This document shows, piece after piece, positions 26,689-35,816 of a DNA stretch of 64,000 bases; position 1 is the first letter of the stretch; each line of letters opens with the position of its first letter. The translations under genes were made by a program, and so were the position numbers. This DNA comes from Nonomuraea spiralis. Its GTDB lineage: Bacteria > Actinomycetota > Actinomycetes > Streptosporangiales > Streptosporangiaceae. The notes beneath the pieces are model-generated. The model did not search any database. It was given only the letters and a program-made list of their open reading frames with translations, and was not told the DNA's origin. The stretch is from positions 62,001-126,000 of the forward strand of contig NZ_BMRC01000006.1 in assembly GCF_014648435.1 (NCBI RefSeq), in the 5' to 3' direction.

Positions 26689-27275
26689 CGGGTGCCCACC
26701 AGCCTCTCCACATACTTGGCGATCACGTCGACCTCGATGTTCACCACGTCGCCCACCTGGCGGTCGCCCATGGTGGTCAGCTTCAGCGTGGTCGGGATGA
26801 GACTCACGCCGAAGCTGTCGTCGTCAACCGTCGTGACGGTCAGGCTGATTCCGTCGATGGCGATCGAGCCCTTCTCGGCCACGTACCGGCTGAGCGGGCC
26901 GGGGAGGGAGAAGCGCAGGTCGTCCCAGTTCTCGCCGGGGGCGCGGGACAGCAGGCGGGCGGTGCCGTCCACGTGGCCCTGGACGATGTGCCCGCCGAGG
27001 CGCTGGTCGGCGCGTACGGACCGTTCGAGGTTGACCGCCGAGCCCGCGGTGAGGCCGCCGAGCGAGCTGCGGTCGAGCGACTCCCTGATGACGTCGACGG
27101 TGAACACCTCGTCCCTGACCTCCACGACCGTCAGGCACACGCCGTTGACGGCGATCGAGTCTCCGTGGGCGGCGTCGGAGGTGACGAGGGGGCCGCGTAC
27201 GGACAGCAGGGCGCCGCCGCCCGCCGGCTCGATGGCGACGACTTCGCCCTTCTCCTCGATGATTCCGGTGAACAT
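26685..27275 (-). CDS. ribE: Riboflavin synthase alpha subunit
   Basis: 196 residues; two tandem lumazine-binding barrels. N-barrel: MFTGIIEEKGEVV, VNGVCLTVVEVRDE, GGHIVQGHVDGTARL. C-barrel: EKGSIAIDGISLTVTTVDDD and the end NIEVDVIAKYVERL. Dismutates two lumazines to riboflavin. ATG 27275 is canonical (MFTG) with GGGAGAAG upstream and overlaps the ribD stop by one base (TGATG); a GTG one codon earlier is less likely. Confidence 0.96.
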   Translation of the reverse strand: MFTGIIEEKGEVVAIEPAGGGALLSVRGPLVTSDAAHGDSIAVNGVCLTVVEVRDEVFTVDVIRESLDRSSLGGLTAGSAVNLERSVRADQRLGGHIVQGHVDGTARLLSRAPGENWDDLRFSLPGPLSRYVAEKGSIAIDGISLTVTTVDDDSFGVSLIPTTLKLTTMGDRQVGDVVNIEVDVIAKYVERLVGTR

Positions 27276-28465
27276 CACTTCTCCCTGCCTTGATGCGGAG
27301 CGGGCCGGGCGATCAACCGCAGATCCGGCCCGATGGGGGAAAACTCGTCGAAGGTGAGGTGGTGGATCCCGGTGATCGTCCGGACGCCCGCCGGGCCGAG
27401 CGCGGCCCTGCCCTCCCCGAGGAGGGCGGGGGCGAGATAGGCGACCACGCGGTCGATGAGGCCCTGCCGCAGGAACGCGCCGGCGAGGGTGGGGCCGCCC
27501 TCCAGGAACACGCTGACCACCTCGCGGGCGGCCAGCTCGCGCAGGAGTGCGGCCAGGTCGAGGCCGCCGTCGTGGCGGGGCAGGCGCAGCAGGCCGGCCT
27601 TGAGCCCGGTGGCGGCGTCGTCGGCGACGGCGACCAGCGTGGGCGCCTCGTCGTCGAGGACGCGGGCCGCGGGCGGCGTCCGGCCCTCGGTGTCCACGAC
27701 GACCCGCAGGGGCGGGCGGGCGCCCAGGGGACGGGCGGCGAGCGGCGGGCTCCCGGCCAGCAGCGCTCCCCCGTCACCCGACTCGGCTCCCGACTCGGCA
27801 CCGGACTCGGCGGGCGGCGCGGGTTCGGGGAGGCGGGCGGTGAGGTGGGGGTCGTCGGCGAGCACGGTGCCGATGCCGGCCACGATGGCGTCGGAGGCGG
27901 CGCGCAGGCGGTGGACGTCGGCCCGCGCCTGCGGCGAGGTGATCCACTGGCTGGTGCCGTCGGCGGCGGCCGACCGCCCGTCGAGGGTGGCGGCGAACTT
28001 CCAGGTCACGTGCGACCTGCCGAGCCGGGCGAAGGTCAGCCACTCCTCGTTGACCCGCTCGGCCGCCTCGGCCAGTACGCCGCGCGTCACGCTCACGCCG
28101 GCGGCCCGCAGGCGTGTCGCACCGCCCGCGGCCTTGGGGTTGGGGTCGGCCACGGCGACCACCACGCGGGCCACGCCCGCCGCCAGCAGCGCCTGGCTGC
28201 ACGGCCCGGTGCGGCCGGTGTGGTCGCAGGGCTCCAGCGTCACGTACGCCGTGCCGCCCCGTGCCCGCTCCCCCGCCTGTGCCAGCGCCACGACCTCGGC
28301 GTGCGGCCCGCCCGCGTACGGGTGGAAGCCCTCGCCCACGACCTGCCCGGAGGGCGACAACACGACGCAGCCGACGACGGGGTTGGGGCTGGTGCTGCCA
28401 TGTCCGCGCGCGGCCAGCTCGACGGCACGCGCCATGTGCGCGGCATCGGCGGCTGAAGTGTCCAC
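27275..28465 (-). CDS. ribD: Bifunctional riboflavin deaminase/reductase
   Basis: 396 residues. N-terminal deaminase with zinc site: PHAEVVALAQAGERA and VTLEPCDHTGRTGPCSQALL. Nearby TSPNPVVGCVV binds substrate. C-terminal reductase: TWKFAATLDGRSAAADGTSQ, WITSPQARADVHRLRAASDA, IVAGIGTVLADDPHLTARLP, and VFLEGGPTLAGAFL. Between them sits a low-complexity insert with three ESGA-type repeats (around 27770-27810). GTG 28465 follows AGGAG at six to seven bases. First gene of the operon, about 110 nt below the FMN riboswitch. Confidence 0.95.
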   Translation of the reverse strand: MDTSAADAAHMARAVELAARGHGSTSPNPVVGCVVLSPSGQVVGEGFHPYAGGPHAEVVALAQAGERARGGTAYVTLEPCDHTGRTGPCSQALLAAGVARVVVAVADPNPKAAGGATRLRAAGVSVTRGVLAEAAERVNEEWLTFARLGRSHVTWKFAATLDGRSAAADGTSQWITSPQARADVHRLRAASDAIVAGIGTVLADDPHLTARLPEPAPPAESGAESGAESGDGGALLAGSPPLAARPLGARPPLRVVVDTEGRTPPAARVLDDEAPTLVAVADDAATGLKAGLLRLPRHDGGLDLAALLRELAAREVVSVFLEGGPTLAGAFLRQGLIDRVVAYLAPALLGEGRAALGPAGVRTITGIHHLTFDEFSPIGPDLRLIARPAPHQGREK

Positions 28466-28514
28466 CCGGGTCTCCTACTCGCCAGTAGCTTCAAGCCACG
28501 GCGGGCCCCGGGGG

Positions 28515-28543
28515 GTTGTACGGTGCCGTCACGGCACCACAAC
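28515..28543 (-). promoter_or_regulatory. Hairpin in the ribD leader (possible riboswitch expression platform)
   Basis: On the minus strand GTTGTGGTGCCG and CGGCACC-GT-ACAAC form a stem with a TGA loop and a two-base bulge, between the FMN aptamer and ribD. A run of C, not T, follows, so it does not look like an intrinsic terminator. Separately, GTGTCC in the leader (28563-28568 on the complement) can pair with GGACAC overlapping the ribD start codon, which would fit control of translation. Both are inference. Confidence 0.4.
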
Positions 28544-28576
28544 AGGCGCCCGGCTGGACGCCGGACACCTCGCGCG

Positions 28577-28698
28577 CTTCCTCCCATCCGGACTTTAACC
28601 GTCGGTCCCGGAATTTCACCGGGTCAACCGGCCGATGGCATCGGCCGGGTCGCGGACTGTAACCGCCGGTTCGGACTTTCACCGACCCCGGAGCACGC
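28577..28698 (-). promoter_or_regulatory. FMN riboswitch (RFN element)
   Basis: Read on the minus strand, the conserved RFN blocks occur in order: GGTGAAAGTCCGAACCGGCG, then GTTACAGTCCGCGACCC, a variable arm with GGCCGATG/CATCGGCC, GGTGAAATTCCGGGACCGAC, GGTTAAAGTCCGGATGGGAG, and a closing P1 stem (GCGTGCTCC with GGAAGCGC). FMN binding turns down the rib operon. Position directly ahead of ribD is as expected. Confidence 0.95.
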
Positions 28699-28777
28699 TA
28701 GCTCTCTTCTTGTACCAGTTTGCCATGCCGCGTACGGGAAATGCGACCGCCCCCGTGCTTTTGAGCAAGCGCTCGCT

Positions 28778-29590
28778 TTACGCGGCCATGAGCTTGCGCG
28801 CCCGGCGGGCCGAAGGCGCGTAGCGGACCTGGGCGGGGATCAGGCCGATGCCGGTGTGCAGGGCGCGCAGCGTGGTGGAGGCCCACAGGTCGCCGACGGG
28901 CGTGGCGGGCAGGCCGTACAGGCGGCGGGCCCAGCGCGGCAGGGTGGCCAGGGCCAGCACGGTCAGCGCGGGCACCGCCGGGCGCAGCGCGGACAGCGCG
29001 CCGGGCAGCGGGGTGTGCAGCGACAACCGCAGCGGATGGGCGGCCTCGGGCACGAGGCGCAGCTCCGGGCGCCGGGCGGCGATGTAGTCGCGCAACTCGG
29101 CCACCGAGCCGGGCACGTCGTCCGCGCTCAGGCCCACGACCTCGGCGGCCCGCCGCCACTCGGCCACGAACCTGTCGGCGTCGGCGTCGGACAGGCGCAC
29201 ACCCGCGCGGCGGGCGACCGTCAGGTAGGAGTCGACCTCGCCGACGTGCACCCAGCGCAGCGCTTCGGGGTCGTCGAGGTGATAGGTCTCGCCGGTGTCG
29301 GGGTCGCGGGCGGTCAGCGTGGCGTGGATCTTGCGCACCCGGCGGCCGGCCCGTTCCACCTCGGCGCGTGTGCCGTACGTGCGCACCCGGACGAACTCGC
29401 TGGTACGCAGGAAGCGCGCCCACGCCTCGGCCGGGTCGAGCAGCGCCGAGTTCTGCAGCACGCCGCGCATCGCCCTGGGATGCAGCCCCTGCATGAGCAG
29501 GGCACGGAAGCCGCCGACGAGCTGGATCGGCTCCCCCATCACGCGCCAGGTCACCGACTCGGGGCCGAAGATCCCATAGTCGTCGTCCAT
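28778..29590 (-). CDS. MpaB/DUF2236 family oxygenase-like protein
   Basis: 270 residues of the DUF2236 (latex clearing protein/MpaB-like) family. Recognisable parts: DDDYGIFGPESVTWRVMGEP, ALLMQGLHPRAMRGVLQNSA, and IHATLTARDPDTGETYHLDD followed by LRWVHVGEVDSYLTVARRAG. His residues in LHPRAM, KIHATL and RWVHV are the kind that hold haem in characterised members. Its reaction is unknown. ATG 29590 is preferred; no SD is visible and TAACTG lies 7 nt upstream. It is separated from the oligopeptide operon by the terminator at 29629. Confidence 0.85.
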   Translation of the reverse strand: MDDDYGIFGPESVTWRVMGEPIQLVGGFRALLMQGLHPRAMRGVLQNSALLDPAEAWARFLRTSEFVRVRTYGTRAEVERAGRRVRKIHATLTARDPDTGETYHLDDPEALRWVHVGEVDSYLTVARRAGVRLSDADADRFVAEWRRAAEVVGLSADDVPGSVAELRDYIAARRPELRLVPEAAHPLRLSLHTPLPGALSALRPAVPALTVLALATLPRWARRLYGLPATPVGDLWASTTLRALHTGIGLIPAQVRYAPSARRARKLMAA

Positions 29591-29628
29591 AAGTGAACAG
29601 TTACCCACGTATGGGGCGAATCATGCCG

Positions 29629-29661
29629 AAAACCCCCGACCGGAGCCCGGCCGGGGGTTTT
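29629..29661 (-). terminator. Intrinsic terminator of the oligopeptide transporter operon
   Basis: On the minus strand an AAAACCCCCGGCCGG arm pairs, with one mismatch, with CCGGTCGGGGGTTTT around a three-base loop. It ends in a T run, 17 nt after the stop of the binding-protein gene. This is the clearest rho-independent terminator in the window. Confidence 0.9.
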
Positions 29662-29677
29662 CGCGCAGCTACGAGGA

Positions 29678-31387
29678 TCAGCCGGTGAAGCCGATCGCCG
29701 TGTAGTCGCGGGCCTGGTACCCGAAGGCACCGTAGTTGGCCAGCGTCTTCTTGGTCGCCTGGATGTCAGGACGCTGGTACAGCGGGATGGTGTGCACCTG
29801 GTCCCAGATCAGCTTGTCGGCGGCGTTGGCCAGCTCGGCGGCCTTGGTCGGGTCCATCTCGCCGACCGCGGCGTCGATCGCGGCGTCCAGCGCCGGGTCG
29901 CTGCCCTTCGGGAAGTTGGACTCGGAGCCCGACTTGTAGATCTGCGGCAGGCCGCCCATCGGCAGCGGCGTGCCGATCCAGGAGAACGGCACCAGGTCGA
30001 AGTCGCCCTTGATGATGAAGTCGGTGAAGAACTTGTCATCGGGGACCGGGCGGATCGTCAGCTTGATCCCGGCCTCCTTGAGCATGGCCTGGGTCAGCTC
30101 GCCCTCGGTCTTGGCGTACGGCAGGCCCGCCGGGACGACGAAGTTCAGCGAGAACTCCTTGCCGTCCTTCTTGCGGACGTCGCCCTCGAGCTTCCAGCCG
30201 GCCGCGTCGAGCAGCTCCTTGGCCTTGGGCAGGTTGTACTTGCCCAGGTCGCCGGAGTTGTCGACGTACGCCTTGTGGTTGTTCATGAAGACGTGGTTGC
30301 CCAGCGTCTGCAGCGGCCAGTCCATGTCCTTGAGGTCGGACTGCGTGATCACGTCACGGTTGATCGCGTACGCGACGGCCTGGCGGACCGACTTGTCCTT
30401 CAGGAACTGGCTCTGGTTGTTGACGGTGATGTGCCGCCAGTTCGGGCTGAGCGCCTTGCGGACGTCCACGTTCGGGACTTCCTTGGCCCGCTTGAGGTCG
30501 GCGGGGCTGCCCGGCGGGATCTCCACCGCGTCGAGCTCGCCGTTGGCGAAGGCGTTCACCTGCGCGGCGGGCGTCTCGATGGTGCGGTAGATGACCTTGT
30601 CGAGCTTGGCCTTGCGGCCCCACCACTTGTCGTCGCGCACCACGGTCAGGGTCTTGGTGCCCTCGTTGATGCTCTCGACCTTGAAGGGCCCGGCGGTGAC
30701 CGGGATCTTCTGCAGGTAGTCCTTCTCGTACTTCTCCGGGGTCTCCATGTGGGAGGCCGGGTAGAGGTGCGGCGAGCGGGAGAACTGCCCCTGCCAGTCG
30801 GGGTAGTTCTTGCCGTACGTCACGATGGCGACCTTGTCGGAGTCACCCTTGGTGACCGACTCGATGCGGTCCCAGCCGTCGGTGGAGGCCGGCTTGAACT
30901 TCTTGTCCTTGCCGCTGTTGGCCTTCCACGCCGCCTCAAGGTCCTTCCAGGTGATCGGCGTGCCGTCCGACCACTGGGCCTTGTCGCTCAGCGTGTAGGT
31001 GACGACCTGCTTGCCCGACGACAGGTCCATCTTGACGTCGGTGAGGTAGTCGGGGTTGGCCTTGAAGTTGGCCTCGGAGTCGGCGACCATCAGCTGCGGC
31101 ATCAGCGAGTCGAGCATGTCCGCCGTGTCGCGCTGGTTGCCGTCGACGTGGTTGCCGTTCCACTGGCTCGGCCACTGGCCGACCGAGAGGGTGAGCGTGC
31201 CGCCGTCCTTGACCTGCTCGTACGCGACGGGGTTGATCGAGATGCCCGGGGTCTGCGACATCTGCTGCTGAGCCTGCTGCGACTGCTCGGCGCTCGGCTT
31301 CTTGGCCTCGCCGCCACCACCGCCACAAGCCGCCGCGGCCATGGCGAGGACGGCGATTCCCGCCGCCGCCCGGTAACGAACCTTCAC
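29678..31387 (-). CDS. Oligopeptide/dipeptide ABC transporter substrate-binding lipoprotein (family 5)
   Basis: 569 residues. The N-terminus is a lipoprotein signal: RYR, hydrophobic AAAGIAVLAMAAAA, then Cys21 followed by a glycine run. The mature part is an SBP family 5 (OppA/DppA) protein: DGGTLTLSVGQWPSQWNGNH, YTLSDKAQWSDGTPITWKDL, and VRQAVAYAINRDVITQS. GTG 31387 overlaps the ATPase stop by GTGA and has GGAGG upstream. It captures peptides or similar solutes outside the membrane for OppBC. Exact ligand cannot be read from the sequence. Confidence 0.93.
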   Translation of the reverse strand: MKVRYRAAAGIAVLAMAAAACGGGGGEAKKPSAEQSQQAQQQMSQTPGISINPVAYEQVKDGGTLTLSVGQWPSQWNGNHVDGNQRDTADMLDSLMPQLMVADSEANFKANPDYLTDVKMDLSSGKQVVTYTLSDKAQWSDGTPITWKDLEAAWKANSGKDKKFKPASTDGWDRIESVTKGDSDKVAIVTYGKNYPDWQGQFSRSPHLYPASHMETPEKYEKDYLQKIPVTAGPFKVESINEGTKTLTVVRDDKWWGRKAKLDKVIYRTIETPAAQVNAFANGELDAVEIPPGSPADLKRAKEVPNVDVRKALSPNWRHITVNNQSQFLKDKSVRQAVAYAINRDVITQSDLKDMDWPLQTLGNHVFMNNHKAYVDNSGDLGKYNLPKAKELLDAAGWKLEGDVRKKDGKEFSLNFVVPAGLPYAKTEGELTQAMLKEAGIKLTIRPVPDDKFFTDFIIKGDFDLVPFSWIGTPLPMGGLPQIYKSGSESNFPKGSDPALDAAIDAAVGEMDPTKAAELANAADKLIWDQVHTIPLYQRPDIQATKKTLANYGAFGYQARDYTAIGFTG

Positions 31388-33453
31388 TTTTCCTCCTGAT
31401 CGTCCGAGGCCGTGATGACCTCGACTTCCTCCGCGTAGTGGCAGGCGGCGCCGTGGTCGACGGCGTTCGCGAGCCGGGCAACCGAGGGCTCTTCGTCCAC
31501 GCAGCGCCGGCGTTCGGCCTCGGTGAGCAGGGCGAACTTGGGGCAGCGCGTACGGAACCGGCAACCCGATGGCGGGTCGGCCGGACTGGGCAGGTCGCCT
31601 TCGAGCAGGATCCGCTTGCGCGTGCGCTCCATCTCGGGGTCGGGCAGCGGGATCGCTGACAGCAGCGCCTGCGTGTAGGGGTGCGCGGGGCGGTCGTAGA
31701 CCTCCTCGACCGTGCCGATCTCGGCGATCCTGCCGAGGTACATGACCGCGACGCGGTCGGCCAGGTGCCGGACCACGGCCAGGTCGTGCGCCACGAACAG
31801 GTACGACAGCCCCAGCGTGTTCTTCAGCTCGTCCAGCAGGTTGATGACGCCGGCCTGGATGGACACGTCCAGCGCCGAGACCGGCTCGTCGAGGACGAGC
31901 AGCTTCGGCTCCAGGGCCAGCGCGCGGGCGATGCCGATGCGCTGGCGCTGGCCGCCGGAGAAGCTCTGCGGGTAGCGCTCGGCGTACTCCGGCGCCAGGC
32001 CCACCAGTTCGAGCAGCTCGGCGACCCGCTCCTTGACGTTCGTACGCCCGTGGGCGCGCAGCGGCTCGGCGATGATGTCGCCGACCGGCATGCGCGGGTC
32101 GAGCGCCGCCATCGGGTCCTGGAAGACGATCTGCAGGTCGCCGCGGAGTGCCTTGCGCCCGGACGGGCCGAGCTTGGCGCTGTCCTGGCCGAGCACGACG
32201 ATCCGGCCGCTCTGCGGCGGCGCGAGCTGCATGATCTGCTGCAGCGTCGTGGTCTTGCCGCAGCCCGACTCGCCGACCAGGGCCAGCGTCTCGCCCTCGG
32301 CGATGTCGAAGCTGATGCCGTCCACGGCGTGCACGGTGCCGACGCGGCGCTTGAACACCGCGCCCTTCATCAGCGGGTAGTGCCGGATGAGGTTGTCGAG
32401 CTCCAGCACGGTCGCGCGCTGCTCGCGCGGCACGCGGACCACCTCGCTGACCGGGATGACCGGCACCGGGAACACGTCGGCCCCGGTCAGGCCCTTGTAC
32501 TCGATCTCGCGGGACCGGATGCAGGCCACGTGCCTGCCGCCGCCGACGTCGGTGAGCGGCGGCTCCTCGTCGTCGCACGAGTCGATCTTCATCGGGCAGC
32601 GCGGCGCGAACGGGCAGCCCGGCGGCAGCGAGGCCGGCGAGGGCGGGTTGCCCTCGATCGGCACCAGCGGCCCCTCCTCGCCGTCGATCCTGGGGATCGA
32701 GGCGAGCAGCCCCATCGTGTACGGCATCCGCGGCCGGTAGTAGATGTCGTCGACGTGCCCCTGCTCGACCGGCTTGCCGGCGTACATGACCAGCACCCGG
32801 TCGGCCATGCCCGCGACGACGCCCAGGTCGTGCGTGATCATGACGATGCCGGCGCCCGTCTCGCGCTGGGCGGTCTTGAGCACCTCCAGCACCTGGGCCT
32901 GGATGGTCACGTCGAGCGCGGTGGTCGGCTCGTCGCAGATCAGCAGGTCGGGATCGTTGGCGATGGCCATGGCGATCATCGCGCGCTGCCGCATGCCGCC
33001 GGAGAACTCGTGCGGGAACGCCTTGGCCCGTACGCCCGGGTGTGGGATGCCGACCAGGTCGAGCAGTTCCACGGCGCGCTTGGCGGCCTTGTCCTTGCCG
33101 AGCTTCTGGTGGATGCGCAGGGCCTCGGAGATCTGGTCGCCGATCGTGTAGACGGGCGTGAAGGCCGACAGCGGGTCCTGGAAGATCATGCTGATCGACT
33201 TGCCGCGGACCTTGACCAGGTCCTCTTCCTTCATCCCGATCAGTTCCTGGCCGTGCAGCTTGACCGAGCCGCTGATCTGGGCGTTGCGCGGCAGCAGGCC
33301 CATGATCGCCAGGGACGTCACGGACTTGCCCGAACCGGACTCGCCCACGATGCCGAGGACCTCGCCGCGGGCGACCTCGTAGCTGACGCCGCGTACGGCC
33401 TCGATGCCGCCCGGGAACGTCACGGTGAGGTCTTGGACCTCCAGGATGCTCAT
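31384..33453 (-). CDS. Fused double ABC transporter ATPase (OppD-OppF type)
   Basis: 689 residues carrying two complete ATP-binding domains. First: Walker A GESGSGKS (37-44), signature FSGGMRQRAMIAMAIANDPD, Walker B LLICDEP, then a C-terminal oligo/HPY segment with PGCPFAPRCP. Second, from about residue 348: Walker A GESGCGKTT, signature FSGGQRQRIGIARALALEPK, Walker B LLVLDEP, and its own tail SGCRFRTRCPKF. The two halves correspond to OppD and OppF, which are separate genes in most bacteria; fusion is frequent in actinomycetes. Overlaps both neighbours by four bases. Confidence 0.95.
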   Translation of the reverse strand: MSILEVQDLTVTFPGGIEAVRGVSYEVARGEVLGIVGESGSGKSVTSLAIMGLLPRNAQISGSVKLHGQELIGMKEEDLVKVRGKSISMIFQDPLSAFTPVYTIGDQISEALRIHQKLGKDKAAKRAVELLDLVGIPHPGVRAKAFPHEFSGGMRQRAMIAMAIANDPDLLICDEPTTALDVTIQAQVLEVLKTAQRETGAGIVMITHDLGVVAGMADRVLVMYAGKPVEQGHVDDIYYRPRMPYTMGLLASIPRIDGEEGPLVPIEGNPPSPASLPPGCPFAPRCPMKIDSCDDEEPPLTDVGGGRHVACIRSREIEYKGLTGADVFPVPVIPVSEVVRVPREQRATVLELDNLIRHYPLMKGAVFKRRVGTVHAVDGISFDIAEGETLALVGESGCGKTTTLQQIMQLAPPQSGRIVVLGQDSAKLGPSGRKALRGDLQIVFQDPMAALDPRMPVGDIIAEPLRAHGRTNVKERVAELLELVGLAPEYAERYPQSFSGGQRQRIGIARALALEPKLLVLDEPVSALDVSIQAGVINLLDELKNTLGLSYLFVAHDLAVVRHLADRVAVMYLGRIAEIGTVEEVYDRPAHPYTQALLSAIPLPDPEMERTRKRILLEGDLPSPADPPSGCRFRTRCPKFALLTEAERRRCVDEEPSVARLANAVDHGAACHYAEEVEVITASDDQEEK

Positions 33454-34289
33454 GAGTTGCTCCCCGGGTCGAGTGCGTCGCGCAGGCCGTCTCCGATCAG
33501 GTTGATGCTGAGCACCAGCAGCACCAGGAGCCCGGCGGGGAAGGCGAACAGCCAGGGGTAGCCGGTGGCGTTGCGGGAGCCTTCGGCGATCAGCGTGCCG
33601 AGAGAGACGTCGGGCGGCTGGATGCCGAAGCCGAAGAAGGACAGCGCGGCCTCGCCGATCACCGCGCCGCTGACGTTGAGCGTCGCGTCGATGATCAGCA
33701 AGGAGGACAGGTTCGGCACGATGTGCCGGAAAATGATCTTCCAGCGGGGGATGCCCATGTAGACGGCCGCCTGCACGTACTCGCGCTCACGGAGCGAGAG
33801 CGTCATGCTGCGCACCACCCTGGAGGTGATCATCCAGGCGAACGCCGCCAGCAGGACCACGAACCAGAGCCAGGAGGCGCCGCGCAGGCGCGGCGAGGCG
33901 ATCGCGATGATCAGGAAGCTGGGCAGGACGAGGAGCAGGTCCACGCCCCACATGAGGACGCGGTCCACCCAGCCGCCGAAGTACCCCGCGAACGCGCCCA
34001 CCACGGCCGCCAGGCCGGTGGAGATCAGCGCCACGAGGAGGCCGATGATGATCGACTTCTGCATGCCGCGCAGGGTGACGGCGTACATGTCCTGGCCGAT
34101 CGTGGTGGTGCCCCACCAGTGGTCGGACGACGGGGCCGACAGGAAGGCGAGGAAGTCCTTGTCCGTCCAGTCGTAGGCGCCGAAGAAGGGGCCGATGTAG
34201 GCGAGGGCCACCAGCAGCAGGAGGGCGATGATGCCGTAGCGGGCCTGCCTGTTGCGCAGCATCCGCCCGAGAACAACCTTGGAACGCAC
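33450..34289 (-). CDS. Oligopeptide ABC transporter permease (OppC type)
   Basis: 279 residues, six membrane helices. N-terminal OppC_N segment (YGIIALLLLVALAYIGPFFG), DHWWGTTTIGQDMYAVTLRG, and the EAA loop REYVQAAVYMGIPRWKIIFR with HIVPN, which contacts the ATPase. C-terminal LSFFGFGIQPPDVSLGTLIA is typical. GTG 34289 begins immediately after the oppB stop (TAAGTG). Forms the pore with OppB. Confidence 0.94.
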   Translation of the reverse strand: MRSKVVLGRMLRNRQARYGIIALLLLVALAYIGPFFGAYDWTDKDFLAFLSAPSSDHWWGTTTIGQDMYAVTLRGMQKSIIIGLLVALISTGLAAVVGAFAGYFGGWVDRVLMWGVDLLLVLPSFLIIAIASPRLRGASWLWFVVLLAAFAWMITSRVVRSMTLSLREREYVQAAVYMGIPRWKIIFRHIVPNLSSLLIIDATLNVSGAVIGEAALSFFGFGIQPPDVSLGTLIAEGSRNATGYPWLFAFPAGLLVLLVLSINLIGDGLRDALDPGSNS

Positions 34290-35267
34290 TTAGCTCACCC
34301 GCACTCGAGGGTCGAGGGCCGCCACCAGCAGGTCCGACAGGAAGCCGGCGAACAGGACGCAGACGGAGGCGAACATGCTGACCGCGGCGACCGAGTTCAC
34401 GTCGTTCTGGTTGATCGAGTCGACCAGCCAGGCGCCCATGCCGTTCCAGGCGAAGATCTTCTCGGTGAAGGTGGCGCCGGTGAGCATGGTCCCGAAGGCG
34501 AAGGCGAAGTACGTGGCCGAGGGGATCAGCGCGGTGCGCAGCGCGTGCTTGAACAGGGCGGTCCTGCGCCGCAGGCCCTTGGCCATCGCGGTGCGGACGA
34601 AGTCCTGGCCCAGTACGTCGAGCATCATGTTGCGCTGGATGCGGCTGTAGAAGGCGATCGAGCCCAGGCTGAGCGAGATGGTCGGCAGGATCAGGTGGTT
34701 CAGCCGGTTGGCGAACTGGTCCCAGCCCGACAGCTTGGGGTTGTACTCGCCGGTGAACTCGATCAGCGTGAAGCCGAGCCCGCGGTTGAGGTTGTAGGCG
34801 CCGATCGCGAGCAGCGTGGCCAGCACGAACACCGGCACCGCCATGATCACGAACGAGCCGACCCCGATCACCCGGTCGCTTATCCGGTACTGCTTGACCG
34901 CCGAGTAGGCGCCCAGTGCCACCCCCAGGACGAAGCCGAGGATCGTGCCGACCAGCAGCAGCCGGAGGCTGACGAAGATCCGGCGGCCCATCTCGTCGTT
35001 GACCGAACCGCCGTTCCAGGTCTTGCCGAAGTCCCCCGTGACGACGCCCTTGGCCCAGGTCGCGTAGCGCTCCAGGACGGGCGTCTTGTCGTTGAGGTTG
35101 TAGGCGTCGAGCGTGGCGTCGATGACTTCCTCGGCGACAGGAGGTTGGCGGCCCTCGTACGCACCGCGAGGGTTCATGGTCGTCGCGGCGAGCATGTAGG
35201 CCAGGCTGGCCGCGATCGCGACCAGGATCAGATTGATCGCCAACCTGCGCAGCAGGTACTTGCCCAT
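34290..35267 (-). CDS. Oligopeptide ABC transporter permease (OppB type)
   Basis: 325 residues. The N-terminus MGKYLLRRLAINLILVAIAA is the classic OppB start, a large external loop follows, then five more helices. EAA loop: VLGQDFVRTAMAKGLRRRTA then HALRTALIP; 'GTMLTGATFTEKIFAWNGMG' is the usual C-terminal block. ATG 35267 follows GGAGGG at short spacing; an upstream start at 35360 would add 31 residues of unlike character. First gene of a four-gene operon ending at the terminator at 29629. Confidence 0.93.
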   Translation of the reverse strand: MGKYLLRRLAINLILVAIAASLAYMLAATTMNPRGAYEGRQPPVAEEVIDATLDAYNLNDKTPVLERYATWAKGVVTGDFGKTWNGGSVNDEMGRRIFVSLRLLLVGTILGFVLGVALGAYSAVKQYRISDRVIGVGSFVIMAVPVFVLATLLAIGAYNLNRGLGFTLIEFTGEYNPKLSGWDQFANRLNHLILPTISLSLGSIAFYSRIQRNMMLDVLGQDFVRTAMAKGLRRRTALFKHALRTALIPSATYFAFAFGTMLTGATFTEKIFAWNGMGAWLVDSINQNDVNSVAAVSMFASVCVLFAGFLSDLLVAALDPRVRVS

Positions 35268-35816
35268 TACCCTCCGTTCGCACTGAACGAGGGCCCGGAA
35301 ACCCCGGTAGGAGAAGACCCCCGCAATGGTAAAAGACCGTCTTACGCCGCGAAAAATCATGACGCGGAACGGCGATCAAAAAGCAGGATATCTAGCGAAA
35401 CATCACAGTCAGCAATAGTTCGACATAACGGTAAGGTCACTAAACGCCGGAGGGCCCCAGGTGGGGATGGGCCTCGATAGGGGTGCTGACCTGCGGAAAC
35501 TCGCTCATTCAAGATCGGTAACGCGGGCTACCGGATCAGCTTGTGTCACAGAATCCTGACAAAAAATAACCCAATCCCTAAGTGACCCACGTCATACTGA
35601 CCAATAGGTACGGGATTGATATTTCGCGATGTTGCGGGTTTTGATCTCAGGCGGGCGACCGACGTGGATCGGTCCGAGGGCACGCTGCCGCCCGCCCCCG
35701 TCGGCGTCCCCGCGCGACCACCCCTCGCTCACGCTCCGCTCACGGACACACGGCGAGGCCGCACCCCGCGGAGATCCAGACGCCCCCGCCCCCGTGTACG
35801 GATGAGCACGCCGTCC
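35268..35816. other. Long AT-richer intergenic region upstream of the opp operon
   Basis: About 550 nt with no supportable gene, AT-rich compared with its surroundings (notably 35330-35450 and 35540-35640). On the minus strand a weak promoter candidate is TTGCTG (35410-35415 complement) with TAGATA (35389-35394 complement) at 15 bp. Open frames here have biased, non-protein-like composition. Probably the control region of the opp operon plus the region beyond the rpe terminator. Confidence 0.45.

Noticed and set aside
28695..28700. TAGCGT as the -10 of the rib operon
   Set aside because: It overlaps the first strand of the riboswitch P1 stem, so transcription must start further upstream.
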